A DNA stretch of 64,000 nucleotides from NCBI RefSeq assembly GCF_000699445.3, contig NC_067198.1, forward strand, positions 42,153,691-42,217,690, in the 5' to 3' direction. The position numbers and the translations under genes were made by a program. Below the pieces are notes generated by a model. The model had not been told where the DNA came from. It saw nothing but the letters and a program-made list of their open reading frames with translations, and did no database searches. This document shows, one piece after another, positions 11,830-26,800 of the stretch (positions are counted from its first letter, which is position 1; the number at the start of each line of letters is the position of its first letter). Source of the DNA: Schistosoma haematobium (taxonomy: Eukaryota; Platyhelminthes; Trematoda; Strigeidida; Schistosomatidae).

Positions 11830-14800
11830 CTTCCTGAAGCATTAGATAATACCGTCGGATGATATTTTACCTTCACAACTATGGGGAGCAAATAGAATGT
11901 GAAAACATAGTAGTACGGTAAAGGAAAATATAAATTTAAGCTTTATCATAAGAAAAATGCCTAAATGAATAATCTTAAAGGCTGTCGTCTTACACAGGAT
12001 AGAAATCTTATTAACCTAGGAAAATATAATAGAAAAATTCTTGAAATCTATTATCACAACAATATGGAATATTGATGTTATAGAGAAAGTGATAATTTAA
12101 AAAGACTGACTTACTACAATTAATATAGATGGAATTGGAGTTAAACGGTCAATATTAACCATTGAAAGAAGAGCAGGCATATGTCCTTCTTCACCAGCAG
12201 TAAATGCTAGTCTAAAATGAATACCAAAATATTTATGAAATTGAATAAACATAGATGTTTCAATTTTTTAAATAAGATTAGTTCAGCGAAGAGTTCTCTT
12301 TTCGGCGAATTCATTTTCAAAGCTGTACAATCGCAAATATATATACTTATTTTTACAGGATGATAATAATACTGATAATAAACTTCTGTTAGACATGATA
12401 ACAATGAGGTTAAATAAACAAAGGTATTTAAAAAAGACTTTTTTTATAAAACAAGGAAAATTTAATAATCGTTTGATTGTTAATGGTTTAAGTATTCATC
12501 GAAAAATAGATAGGAAAATTATCATGGCTCAGCATGATAAAATAAAATGTTGAAACACCGATGAAATGTAATCCGAATGATCGTAGAAATAAAAACAAAC
12601 CAGTTGGGGGTAGAAGATTTAAAGGGAAGATGGAAGGTGAAGCAGATGGCTGTAAAGGAACCAGAGTATGAAAAAGAGAGAAAATTTCAATACATTAAGA
12701 CCATAGGTAGAAGAAGAGTTTGTAACAGTCTCTTTTGCACACACAATTCTGGTTTTTCCAGATGTATGGCTATTGCTTCGGCAATGCAGTCTAATTGTCT
12801 TAATGGGTGTATTCCGTTTCTTCCAATTTTTTTTAGCAAAAGTTAAACTAAATATTTTGAAGTATAACAAGAATGATTCATTTGCTTAATCTAAATTATT
12901 CTTAATTATCTTGATTAATTTGTATGTATTACATACAATTGTCTAATTCAAACTGGACAATTGAATGTTTTTATCTATCAAAACTTAAAAACAAGAAGTT
13001 TGAACAAGATAAAAAAATTGTCACTATTTGACTGTGAAGTCTTTCAATGAAAAGTTAAAAATTCTCTGGTAGATATTAAATAAACTTGATAAGTTTTTAT
13101 GTGATTATTAATAACATCACAAATTTTAATTAATATCCATTGCAACATTGTGATAAAGTTTAAGTTAATTAAATGGGAAAGAAGCAAAGTGAGATAAACA
13201 AGATATCAGAAAGTTTCCATGAATGAGAGTTATTAAATATTTAAAATCTCGAAAAAGATAGATAATAAAAATGTCTGGAATATTGGGATGAACCTTGAGG
13301 ATACAATAACCCACTCGTAATATTAACAACCTCAACCAATTATGAATTCAGAAGCGACAAATGTGTCAAAGAAATAAGTGATTAAACATCCTGAACCACA
13401 ATAAATTACACTAAATGAACGGTCACTTATCATTGTCACATAATGAGAGATTTACTGTTAAACACTGCACAAATCAGCTTTGTATTCCTTTTTAATTCAA
13501 TACCCATACACACATTTGGTAGATGTAATAACGCCTTTCATCAAATATATACTAGTATTTCAGTAGTCACTAGAACTGGCGGAGCTGCTAAGAGAAATGG
13601 TTGGTGCTATTAACTGTCATTATCTGTGATTGGACTTAAGCATAAGTGAAGGTCAGCTAGTAAGCAACACTGTATTTGAGATGTGGAATGGATTGTGCAC
13701 AATATATTCATTAGAATATATCCAAGTAGGAAGTCAGAGATACCTGACGTACTTACATGCAGAAGTCATCGACAAGGTTGAAAAGATAAAGAGTAGATAT
13801 ACCTTGACAAATTTACCTCAGATGATATCTAATTATAATTTCTTATACGAGTCCTTGGTACCAGGCCTACAATCTGTTTCAGTTTGTCGTGTTTACTGTC
13901 TTCAAGATTTACTCAAGAGGGAGATTGTTATTACTATAATTAATGCCATAAAGACCGTTTCAGTAATTTACAAATATATAAAATGTTTGTCATTTCACAG
14001 TCATCTCTAAGGTGGTAGTTAGGTTAGTTCACCTAATGACATCTGAGCTTTCGGCATTCGTATAACAGTTAACCGGAAAGCTGACGCAAAGTATTGATCT
14101 CAGAATTTGTTGCTTTCAACCAAATTGTTTTCTATTGCTAAAATAGGTTCGTGGGGTAACTGCATTCAGCTGAAAATAACAATAAATGGCTAAATAAATC
14201 CCCCCAAAACATCTATGTTCGTTCTTAATGGTTTTATTATTACTGATATTTAATTGAGCATTTGAAGCCGAGTAAAATGTGAAGAAAAAGGAAAACTTGG
14301 TTATTGAAAGTAATGTTTCCCACTACTTGATGTCAAGTTCACTAAATTCCTGCATTGTCGTTGACCCCAATCACTTCTGGTCGGAAAACAATACTTCCTT
14401 ACTAGCGTCCTAATTCCAGTTACGTTTAATCTGGTTAAGATCTCTTCGAATTGTCAAAAGTTCCTAAAATATTCGGTATTTACAGAGCAAACTCGCCAAA
14501 TTGGTTTCGTAAGGAACTTTGTTTACTAGGGTATATTATTATGCAAAGATACAGCGACAAATGGAGACTATTGATAATGAAGCAAGTGTTTCAATAAACT
14601 GTGGAATGTTTATAGAATAATAGTTAACAGTGAATTTAACAAAAACGAGGACAAAAGTGGTAAAACGCTTACCGGGAAATAGAGAATACCTCACCATTTA
14701 TGCTGCCAAAGACTGAAGCACCCACAAGAGCTGGCATTACCAAACCCACAACCCCCATGGTTCTTGATGCAAAGCTCTATACGAAGTTTAGAAGATATAC

Positions 14801-17800
14801 GAGGATATATGAAAATTTTCGAGTTGTGTAAACTAGTGTGTAAGTGTATTTACAAAAAAATTACATTTGTTTTGTTCAGAGGAAAGTAGAAAAATTGTTA
14901 TGAAAACAAAATAAATCATGGATGCTGCAAAAAATTAACTATCCACATAAATAAAGTCTTTTATTTTTCTAACCAGGATATTTGACCAACAGTTTTGAGA
15001 ACAGTGAGGAACAGACATCTTATAAATCTGTTTGGGCTTTGTAAAATTAGATACAATTATTTTCGTTGAGAACGGAGCTACACATAATCAGGGATTATTT
15101 TGATCTTTATCATGACAGTATACATGTATTTTTGACTTAGTCATTATCAAAGTGAATCGTGGTGTAAGAGTGCATCAGTTCGATTCACTGTAAACTATAG
15201 GGAAAATAGACCAACGTGGTGAAAATTAAAGAAGTGCTAATAGTTGATTTACGGTGAATTGTTATACGGTTTACTCGCTCTCTGATAACTAGACATATAC
15301 CTTGCCTCCAAAAACAGTAACATAAGTCGGCAGATGTTAAGCGAGGTTTGTTGTATTCATAACGAAAATCCGTCAGCTACCAACCCACTAGGGTTTATAA
15401 AACTTCTAAGTTCAGCTAAGTGATCAGTATACTCTACTAGGTTTCTTCCCCATAGTTGGAATAAACATTCAAATATACACATTTATAGAGGAAAAAGTAT
15501 GCCAGATATTCCCCTATCGCTGTATGCAGTGTTCAGAAATTCTACATAAAGAGTGAACTGCGTACTCCACTAATGTATTGTAATTTGATACCACCAATCC
15601 GATTAATTTCATACATGTGTCGATTAGTCGTTTTGCATGTCAAACATGTTACTTCGTCAAACAGTTTGCGATACCTGAATAGAACGTGAAGCATGTCTGC
15701 AGTTGCTCTTATACCTGGCTTCAGTGCTTCGGCTGGTATATTGTCAGGTCCCGCTGCTTTCCCACTTTTGATTTATCTGATGGACATCCTGATTTCTCCC
15801 GTCGTTGGTGGATTGACATGTATAGGAAGGTCTGTAGGTACTGCTTGAATATCCGGGGGATTCGATGGATCCGATCTATTTAAGAGTTCCACAAAGTATT
15901 CCACCCACCCGTTCATCTGTCCTTGAATTTCAGTGATTGGCTTGTCTTCCTTGTCCATGACTGGTCTCTCTGGTTCACTGTATTTCCCTGCTAGTTTCTT
16001 CGTCGTGTCATATAGTTGTCTGATATTTTGTTCTCTTGCGGCTTTTCTCACTGTCGATGCTATGTCTTTCACGTATTTCTGCTTGTCTGCTTCAATGCTC
16101 TTCTTTGTATGGGGATATTGGGCTGTCTATAACCAATTTGTTGAGTGCACACAGGCTTGCAAATCTTTTCCTATTTTCTTTCCTTTATCCCAATCAGTCC
16201 ATGTCGTCCCATGATATCTTCATATCTAGTGTTGTCCATTCCGACTTTGGCGTTTAGATCTCCCATCAGAATGGTGAATTCCTATCTTGGACACTTCGCT
16301 ACGACTGATTGCAGTCTCTCGTAGAACTGATTTTTATCGTCGTCATTGCTATCGTTGATGGGTGCATAACATTCGATAACATTCATTGTAATTCCATCCA
16401 GTTTTTTTTATACCATGCCCAACCCTTCGCCTTTACCCGGGCTTGTGACCAGCAGAACTCTACGACAGCTATAGGCTGAGTTTTTCACTTGATAGTTTCA
16501 AATAAATTGAAGATATGGTATTTATTATTAATAGTTAATTGTGTTTCGAATTTAGGGTGCTTATTTTCAGGGACAGTCTGGCAAGTTGGATATATGCGAG
16601 GTAACAACACATAAAGAATTTGTACAATAGAAATGGTTGTCAAGGGCGGAGGTCGCTTGACTTTTATGTAAAGCACTTTACTCTACAATCCTGATGAGAC
16701 AAATCATCCAATTATTTTGATAATATTCGTTCTATGCCACGAGTTACTAAGAACATCAACCTGTCACTCAAATAACTGTCATATAGCTACCTAGCATGTC
16801 CTTTACCGAGGAACACCTGATCACTTTATTTTTGCAACGTTGGTATTTACTTCAGACCTACGATGGACGTCGTTGCAGTTTTGCATTAGACACTACAAAA
16901 TCCTGATTTAGAATCAATGTCAAATGTATACTTCGGGACTAAATAAAAAAGCACATATAATACCACTGAATCCCGGGTACAATATGAATACGAATCGCAG
17001 TATTGCCTTGGAGCTTTGTGGATGGGACTTTAAAATTCTAGAAAAAACTACATGTTTCTATTCAAACGATCAAATAATAGTGAAGCACTTCAAAAAAGTT
17101 TACTTTTTCATAAAATATTAAAGAACATGAATTGATGTAGTATTTAACTCATTGAATATTCATAATAGACTCGTGAAATATTGAGAAAATACTCACCACA
17201 GCTATTGCAGTAGAACCTTCTGAGGCAAGAACTTCTAATGGTGATAAAACTGCAAGGTAGGCCACATTGGTCAAAATGTAGATGAGCGTTACTGTTGTGA
17301 GTGAGAGTATAATTACGATTGGTAGTGTCCTGTGTATAAAAAGTCAAATTAACTTGTTTAATTAAGCAGTTTTACAACTAGCGAAGGCTTGGTGTTCATT
17401 ACAAATATCTTCACTATATGATGCTAATAACTTGGAATGTAGATCTCAAGTGCCTTTACGGTAACTAATTTGACTTCATTTATGTTACTGAAGTAATCTG
17501 AGTACCATAATGCTTGACATCATTCAACTATTTAATATGGATGCTGCGAGCTGTTTTATACACTTGTAACTTGCAGCAGTTTTGGTCAGAAAACAATATA
17601 TTTTACCGGTAAAAATAACACAGAACTTTTCACACTCAACTTTCTCAGTATACATAACGTCTTCGAGTTCATTTATCTTCTGTTTGCCTTTGTAAGTCAC
17701 TTCATTTAGAATGGTTAATGGACTATCGTTGTTTAATAAGAAGATACACACTTTTTAACACAGGTTTACATACTAGTCTATGTACAACTAATATTATGGG

Positions 17801-20800
17801 GACAGGTACTACTCGCGAATTCAGATAAAAGTATGTAATGGGTTTGAACATTTTTTACATGTCTGAGGTATGATGTTTTGAACACCTGGCTAGAGTTTCA
17901 ACTTTGCAACATAGCACAATATGTAGATAGAAACGAAAATATGAAAAATTCAACTCGTAGAGGAAATATAAAGCATTTATAGATTTACTACTTTACGAAT
18001 AACTGAGGTATTTCAGTGTTTACTGTCAAACCATTTTTTTATTTTCAAACCACCCCTTTTGTTCTATTTAGATTGATAGTTATACATATGATCAGATGAA
18101 TAAGGATAAATAAACTATCATTACGTACCTCCCAGGATTTTTTACTTCTCCTGTCAAAAAGTTGAGATAATTCCTACAAAACAAATAAGAATACAATCCA
18201 AACGGATCAAACAACCTGATGTCTCATTTTCTAGTCATGTTCAACAAGACATAAAGTGCAAAATAAATTGAAATATTTAAACTAAATACTCCCCAAATAT
18301 TTGTTTTTTGGAAAACTCATATGAACATACTTTGTCAATAACTCAAAAAAAGTATGTTGCGGACTTATTATGGATCTGGAAGGCCATCTCTTTTCCAACT
18401 TACTTGGGTGAAATTCAGAACAGATGAGACTTTATTTATTTAAACATATAAACATTGGTTCAAGGGGGCATCAAATACATGCTCCATTCAATAACAATGT
18501 GGTTTTTAAGAGATAGAGAATGTAAATTGAGTATAATAAAAAAATAACAATAATGAACAGGAATTAGTGTATTAGAGTGAAATAATAATAATAATAATAA
18601 TAATAATAAGAGAAAGAGTTCAGTTAGCAACAATACGACTAGAAAAATTCTTTCAGTTAAGGAAGTTACGTTTATTTCTTATCAAGAAAGTAAAAGAAAG
18701 TTACAACAGGATCGCAACTGGCTTCTATTTTGCGTCATGTCTGGTAATGTCTCTAGCTATTATATTGCACCATCTCTAAGACTCCAGAAGGTGGAGATGT
18801 GATCAATACATCCTCGACCACAGCGAAAACCAGCCTACTCCACGAGAGTCAATCTTTCTCGGGTTTTGAAAAATCTACGAAGTATGACGGAAGCCAACGG
18901 TTTGGAAGCGACCGGATGTAAAGTTATCCCTCGATGGTTGTTGCAGAAACGACATGAATCCTTTTAGAAGATAGGAACAACTATCGACTCATTCCACGAT
19001 GTTGGGACACTCTGTAATTACCAGGCCTTTGTAAAATAACTCAGTCAATTCCACAACTAGAAGATCGCCACCAACTTTACAAAAGGCCGGAGGTACGTCA
19101 TCTTGGGCTGATGATTTGTAGTGCTTCAAGGGTTGGAGTTCTAACTCGTTAGCACGCTACAACCACCAGACCTCTCATTCCTTACTCAAACTTTGCACAA
19201 ATTAGCTGCGTAACAATCTTCATTTGTGCTCACATTCGCGGTACCCGAAACAAACCGACGTGCTTCAACAAGTTGTAAGGAGCCTGAAAAAAGTGCTTAT
19301 AAGCGGGATGTTTTGCAAAGCCGCAAGCGAATTTACTCGCTATTTTCATGGGGTCATACAACTGTAGCCAATGCTCACCAATACGTTTCGATTGGTTGAT
19401 AACCAGCCTTGAACCTAGCTCAGTTTGATATTTAGTTGCAGCAGAATTTTCGACCGATTTGCTGACATCGATCCGTTTACAACGATGAATTTGTTGGTCA
19501 CTGAAACGCAAACAAGGGCATGTTCAGAGTCCAGATAGGTACCTCGAAAGGGTGGTAGTTTTGTACATACCCACGCCAGTCATATCTGATTGCTATGTGA
19601 TCAATCTGAGTCCTGGCTTCAGATACGGGGGAGGACGCCAGGCGGTACATCAGCGATGAATGTTTTGATAGTTAGTGGCAGCTAGAATCCGGTTATAGTC
19701 TGCACAAAGTTGTAGTAGACAGTCACCATTATCTAACATGCGACCAACAAGTCCCCATCAGCCACCTAACCGACTCTCTTCTTTGCCTAAACGCCTGACC
19801 TGGGCATACCTATCCGGGCTGCGTCCTGTCGGAGCGTAGACGATGAAGGAAAGACATCATTCCTCAAACCGATTTCCTAGCACTTTGATCGGACTTTCTA
19901 ATTTAACAGCACGTGACCGACTATTACTGGAGACCCAATCAACCGGTGCGATACCAAAGCCAGAAAAACCCGTAACTCTTATTTACACTGATGTCTACAG
20001 TACGCGTGAATTCACGAAAGACGAATGGGAATTTCAAGTTGTCCGGCTTTACTTTCTGATGACACAACATAAGTGGGTTGAGAACCACGTATCTTTATTG
20101 CCTAAAGGGATGAATTTATGTCTGCTTAAGACAGCTTGTGCACAAATTTATGTAGAACAGTAAAGCTAATAGACGGAAACAGATTATCATCACCTAGCTA
20201 TTAATGAATTGACATTACTAATTTACTTAAGAGATACTACACGCGCGCTAATTAAAAAGGACAGTGGTATTTTTCTTCGCTGAGGAAATTTTATTGTTTT
20301 GATCGTTTATTACGTATCAAGACTACTGTTCTCACTTTAATTGAATTTATTTCAGTTAAAGTATTCGACTAGAGTATCGTTTACTGTTTCTCAATTAGTT
20401 TATCGTCGGTACTCTTGAGTACCTTATTTTCTACTGTATCTGTTAGTACTTTTGGTCCTAACAATCTACAGTTCTCCACCCTTTTGGTCATAGATCATTT
20501 TTTGTCTCTGAGGATTATTGCATCTCGCTCGTTTTTTGAAAAGGACACCTTTTTAATGACCGGACAGTGCAAAAAAAGCAGTCCCCGACGCCGGGGTTGT
20601 CGTTATCCTGTTGAAAGCGGCATGCAGTGCGATGAGTACAAAGGTTAGTACCACGAGGTTTGCACGAACTTAACGCCTGCGGCTTTCAAAAGGTTCAGTT
20701 CAAGTTCGAAGATAGGTGACTCACACCGGTCAAAGAAGGAAAGACAGTCTCCAAAGAGGTTTGTCTTAAACGAAAACTCAAGAAAAGAAGGTTCTTCTGT

Positions 20801-23800
20801 TCCCCGTCTTCTAAATGGCATCCAACAGGAAACGCCTAGAAGCCGCAATCGCAAGGCTCGATCGGTTTCTAGCGGGAAACACAACCTGACCTCCTAGGTC
20901 GTCGACAACCCTCCGGAATCCAACAGTAGGTTTGACGCAACTGTTGTTGCTTCTCCTAGCACCGTTGACGAATGGGCACAAGTTGTAAGGGAGAAACAAC
21001 GTAGCGATATAAAAGGGGATCCTGCACCCGTAAAAGTAGTTGAAAAATCGAAAGCTGATTACAGTGACAGATCAGCTATTTTTCATAGAATCAAGGAGAG
21101 TGAGAGCTCTGAACCAAAAGCTCGTTTTGAGCATGACATTGTACTGATTAGGCAGCTGCTTAATCAAATCATGCCTCAAAATATCACCGGGGTCACCTTG
21201 CTAAAGCTGTACAGACTAGGGAGTCTAGCAAACTTGAAACCAAATCAATCCAGACTGCTTAAAGTAGTATTCAAATCTTCGAACGAACGCGATCTAACTT
21301 TACAGAATGGGCATGATTTAAAGGGTTCAGGAGTTTTTATCCGTAAGGACTTGCCATTGGCAGACCATGTTAAAAGACGGGAAGCCGAAAAAGAACTACA
21401 ACTTAGGTTAGACGCCGGCGAAAAGGACCTGAAAATTTTAAATTTTCGGGTTGTAAGGCTTCGACACAAAATGATGCGGAAGCCACTCTGGATGAAGCAC
21501 GAAGCCACTTAAATAGGCTTCGGATCTGTTACACTAATGCCCGAAGCTTACTTAATAAGCGATCGGAACTAGGTGTACAGATTGACTCTACAAAGCCAGA
21601 CATGATCGCAGTTACAGAAACCTGGCTGACACAGGCTACAGATAGTATGGAACGTGATTTCGAGGGTTTTACGTTAGTAAGGGCCGACAGAACACAAAAA
21701 CGCAAAGGAGGGGGAGTAGCTCTATTCATTAGGAATGCTATCCCATTTGCCGTTATCGACAGTGTATCCCATGAGAGTGTTACGTGTAAATTAGTTAGTT
21801 ACCGTTTGAAATGCAAGGGTCAAGAGCTGCTGATTGGTTTGGTCTATCGCAGTCCAAGCTTTGAGGTAAATGAGGTCCTGTTAAGCAGCCTCAATACTTG
21901 GTCACAAAGTGGTCGATGTCTAATCCTAGAGGGCTTTAATGCACCAATGGTAGACTGGGAAAATCTGCGAACTGAATCGTCAAAAAATTCCTTCGAGCAG
22001 GAACTAGTTGATGGGGTTATCACATGTGCCTTAGTGCAACATGTGAAAGAAGCGACAAGGTACGACCCGGACACTGAATCATCCTTACTAGATCTTATAC
22101 TGACTCACTATGAGGATGACGTTGCGAACCTCCATTATATGCCACCCCTAGATAAAAGTGGTCACGCAGTTTTAACTTTCGACTTCCATATAACTGTCAG
22201 TCATGAGCACGCGTCAGCCCAATCCAGACTTAACGTCTGGAAAGCAAACACACCAGATATCATGTACTCAACATCGTTAGTAGATTGGACAATAGACCCA
22301 GAGTCCTCAATTGAAACGGCCTGGGACGCATTTCGAAATTCATACTTAAAAGTTACCACACCCCGCATCCCTTGGACTATACCAAGGGGGCCGAGAAACT
22401 CCCCACCGTGGTTCAGTAGGGAGGTCCGCATCCTTCTCCGTAAGAGAAGAAAAATATGGGACAGATTTCGGTTACTGGGGACCGATGAGACGAAATCTCA
22501 GTATCGAAAAGCTCGGAATATCTGTGCCTCGACCCTCCGTAAGTCTAGAAAGTTGTACGAAGAAAAACTTGTTAAGGAATCCATAGAATGTCCTAAACGC
22601 CTGTATTCCTATATAAATCAAAGGACAAAGAGAAAAGGAAATATTCCTGCTCTATGGGGAGACAGTACTGCCGCATCATTAGTGGAGGACGACTTTGGTA
22701 AGGCTCAAGTGTTCTCGAACTACTTTAGCAATGTATATACCATAGAAGCACCCTTCCCGTCAACGTATACAGATCCCCCCACACATACACTGGATAGTGT
22801 GATCATTAAAGAACTCGATGTTTTTGGTCTACTAAATAAGCTTGACATAGGTAAATCCACGGGGCCTGATGAATTACATCCTAGGCTACTGAAGGAACTA
22901 TCTAACTTCGTTGTGAACCCTTTAAGTATATGCTTTAACCTATCCGTTACGCAGGGTTGTTTACCAAAAGACTGGAAAAACGCCATAGTAAGTCCTGTCT
23001 TCAAAACAGGTACGAAACACAAACCTGAGAATTACTGACCCGTTAGCCTAACTAGTGTGGTTGTTAAAATCTTAGAAAAGATTATTCGGAATGAGCTGTT
23101 TAAGTACCTCGATGAAAAGCGTTTCCTTTCGGAGAAGCAGCACGGCTTCAGTATAGGTTACTCTTGTCTCACTAACTTATTAGTGGCTCGTGAAAGCTGG
23201 TGCGCTCTTAAGCACCAGAAGCTACCTGTAGACGTAGCCTTCATTTATTTCAGTAAGGCTTTTGACAAAGTCCCGCACAACCGGCTGTTATATAAGTTAA
23301 GAAATGTCGGGATTGAAGGTAATCTATTGATGTAGATAAAAGACTTCTTAGTTGGGCGTCAACAAAGAGTACGGGTGAACTCTAAGTTATCTAGCTGGGA
23401 AACTGTGCTTAGTGGAGTGTCTCAGGGTACAGTTTGGGGGCCACTGCTATTCCTCTTGTATGTAAATGACCTTCCTCGTCTCCTATCATCATCGGTCTCG
23501 CTATATGCAGACGATGTCAAGATATGGAGAACGATACGATGTAAGGGTGATAGCTTAGAACTCCAAAATGACCTGAAGAAATTATCTGAATGGTCTCAAA
23601 CATGGCAGTTGCCGATAAATACTTCCAAGTGTGTCGTGATGCATATCGGTCATCAAGGTACAGATACATACACGATGAATAACACTAAGCTACCTATCGT
23701 CCAGACATATGACTTAGGAGTCATCGTTAGCCAAGACCCAAAGACTACTGCACAATGCCGTGTAATAGCCGCCAAAGGTTTTAGAACTTTATGATCAATA

Positions 23801-26800
23801 CGTAAGGTCTTTAGTCATGTCGACGCTAAAACGTTTTTTGACTTTGTATACAGTGTTCGTACGTCCTACACTTGAGTACTGCATACAAGCGGCCAGCCCC
23901 TGCTTAGAAAAAGACTGAGCTTCTGGAAAAGGTTCAGAGAAAAGCAACTAAACTGATTCCCGGAATAGCGAAGCTTCCATACGATGCTCGACTGGCCAAG
24001 CTAACCCTTTCCACGTCGTCATATCGTAGAACTAGAGGCGATTTGATCAGTGGCACATGTGAGGTTGCATGTTGTAAGATTAAATCTAGAAGTGGGTTAG
24101 TGACTATAGGGGGAATATACCGTAGTCCGTTTTGTCTTGCTGACGACTTTATCCTAAGACACATCTGTTCTTGGAGTATGGTAGAATGTTGTCTCATCAT
24201 TGGGGACTTCAACGCACCGCATATCAACTGGATAGAGCTTACAGCTCCAGGTAGTGGTTTCGATAGCGACCTTTTATCTACCGTTATTCAGTGTGCGCTT
24301 GTACAATGTATCACAAGACCGACACATATTAATTTCAATCATGATCCGTCACTGCTGGACCTCACCCTCACCCACCACTGTGAGGACGTTTTTGATATTC
24401 AGCACCTTCCCCCACTAGTGAACAGTGATCACGTTGTAATTCACTTTAAGTTTAGGACACATGGTATACAATTCCTATCTGCTCCACCCCGTCCCAATAT
24501 TTGGCGAGCCAATATTCCGGCGATCAGAAACTGTGCTATCTCGACTGATTGGTCGGTCGACGCGGATGGATTGATCGAAGATGAATGGAATAAGTTTAAG
24601 GCTACATTCGAGTCCGTAACGTCGCCGTTTATCCCATGGTCAGCACGTAAGCCATCACATTGCCCTCCATGGATTAATAAGGAAACCCGGAAGCTGTTAA
24701 AGCGTAGGAAACATTTCTGGGACTTATTCTTGTTGACAGGTCATGAACCATTTAAGCGTGAGTACCGAAAATTCCGTAATATCTGTAAGAAAACCATAGC
24801 CAAATCCCGTACCACTTACGAACGACAGTTAGTATATGACAGCCGTACTTGTCCGAAACGATTGTTTTCGTATGTTAAACGTCGGACGAAACGTAGTGAT
24901 GGTATTCCCCCGTTACTGTTACACGAAAATTCAGAATTACTAGCTGAATCAGATCGTGCAAAAGCTGAGACTTTTTCAAACTATTTTAGCGAAGTCTTCT
25001 CCACGTTTATTGTAACAAATACTTGTCCCACTCACACCGAGATACCAACCATGGAATCTGTACAGGTGACTGAGGAAACTGTCCTTCCGTTGATGACTAA
25101 CCTCAAACCTGGTAAGACACAGGGCCCTGACGGGTTACATCCACGGTTGCTGTCATCTCTTGCGGACATTATTTCCAAACCGCTCGCGGAACTCTTCAAC
25201 ATGTCCCTTTCACTCGCTCAACTCCCTAGAGATTGGAAGGACGCTATAGTCAGTCCTATATTCAAGGACGGTCAGAGACATATAGTATCTAAATACCGGC
25301 CTGTTAGTCTAACTAGCATAGTCGTTAAGTTACTTGAAAAGATAATTCGGGTTAGGTTGCTAAGCCACATAGATTTACACAATCTGTTAGCTCCTGAGCA
25401 ACACGGATTTCGTAACAAGCGTTCATGCTTGACTAACTTGCTTATTGCGAGGGAGGATTGGACAGCAGCCCTAGATAACGGTCTGTCTGTCGACGTGATA
25501 TTCATAGATTTTAGCAAAGCGTTTGACAAGGTTTCACACGTAGGTCTTATGCAGAAGCTCACGAGCTTCGGAATAATAGGTACTGTACATGAGTGGATAG
25601 GAAATTTCGTGCGTTATGGTCACTTCGCCGAGCGTTCAAATCTTTTGACGAGGAAACGTTTCGAATTTTATATCCCACCTATGTAAGACCACACTTAGAG
25701 TACTGTATCCAAGCAGCTAGCCCGTGTCTGGTAAAGGATACTAACTCCCTTGAGCGTGTCCAGCGTGTGGGAACGAAATTAGTGAAGGGTCTTTCTAGAC
25801 TCCCTTACGATGAGCGTTTAAAACGCCTAAATCTTTTCCCCTTGTCGTATCGTAGGACACGAGGTGACCTTATACTGGCATTTCGTATCTTTAATTATGA
25901 TTTGGGTGTTAATATGTCTTATCTTTTTGCTCCCTCCAGCACTAATAATCTCCGCGGTCATAGCAAGAAGGTTCATAAACCAAGATCTAATAAACTTAAA
26001 GTGGGGTTCCGTTTTTCTCATCGAGTAGTCAATCATTGGAACGCCTTACCCGAACAAGTGGTATCAGCCCCATCAGTGAATACTTTCAAGGAGAAGCTGG
26101 ACCTTCACTGGAAAGCAGTGCGTCAGGATTAATACAGGTTCATCAACCTACTATCCTTATTACTGAAGACTGACTGACTGAAGACTGAATAGCTAGTATA
26201 TAATTATATCAACGTATAGTAAACTGTATGAAAATTAATTCAGAAAATTTTTTCTGATACACGATGTACTTTTCTGGATTTTGGAAAACAAAAGATGTGA
26301 TTCACAATTTACTAAGACAAAAGTTTGGTATTTAAGTATGCTAAAACTATTACCAGTCTACAATTAACATAACAAACGAGGTCTTTACATGATCACACTT
26401 AGCTAATAAATAAAACGGGACATTCAGACAACTTACCAACCAGAAAAAGCCCAAAACCCTTGGTAAAAACCCAATGCAAGTTCACCGGGTGATTTTTCGC
26501 TATCTTCAAAGGGGTCTTTGAAACTCTCAACATTGCCTATTTAAAACAACAAGGGGTAGTCAGGAAACGAAGCAAAGACTTATATAAAAGTTACATATGG
26601 AAGTTTACCTTACCTTTTCCCAGATAGTAGAGGCCGAAACCAATTATGATAAGTAAAGCTATAACCTTACAAGCAGTGAAAACAACAGCGACTTTCGTTG
26701 CCAGTTTAACGCTAAAACAGTGCACAAAGCAAAGAAGAACTTGATTCGGAAATAAAATTATGTAACACTTACGCAGTCCTAGCACTGCAACGGTGCGTAT

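Larger units (their letters stand above)
20400..24040 (+). mobile_element. CR1-like LINE copy 1 (ORF1 and ORF2), in SPRM1lc intron 4, antisense
   Basis: Two-ORF non-LTR element: a zinc-finger ORF1, then an APE-type endonuclease and RT. Stops and a frameshift make it dead. The 3' end is cut at GDLI (about 24040) and joined directly to copy 2. The C-terminal YRRTRGDLI block and IVVKLLEKI-like blocks are typical of the CR1/jockey group; in schistosomes this suggests an SR1/Perere-type element. Confidence 0.8.

Noticed and set aside
13630..14010. 126-codon open frame in SPRM1lc intron 7
   Set aside because: No conserved motif, no upstream ATG context, antisense to the host gene; likely chance in intron.
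19843..20163. 106-codon plus-strand open frame between the two LINE families
   Set aside because: No recognised motif and no splice or promoter support; lies at the junction of two retroelements, probably element 5' debris.
21844..23022. Several minus-strand frames of 76-100 codons
   Set aside because: Antisense shadows of the long CR1 ORF2.
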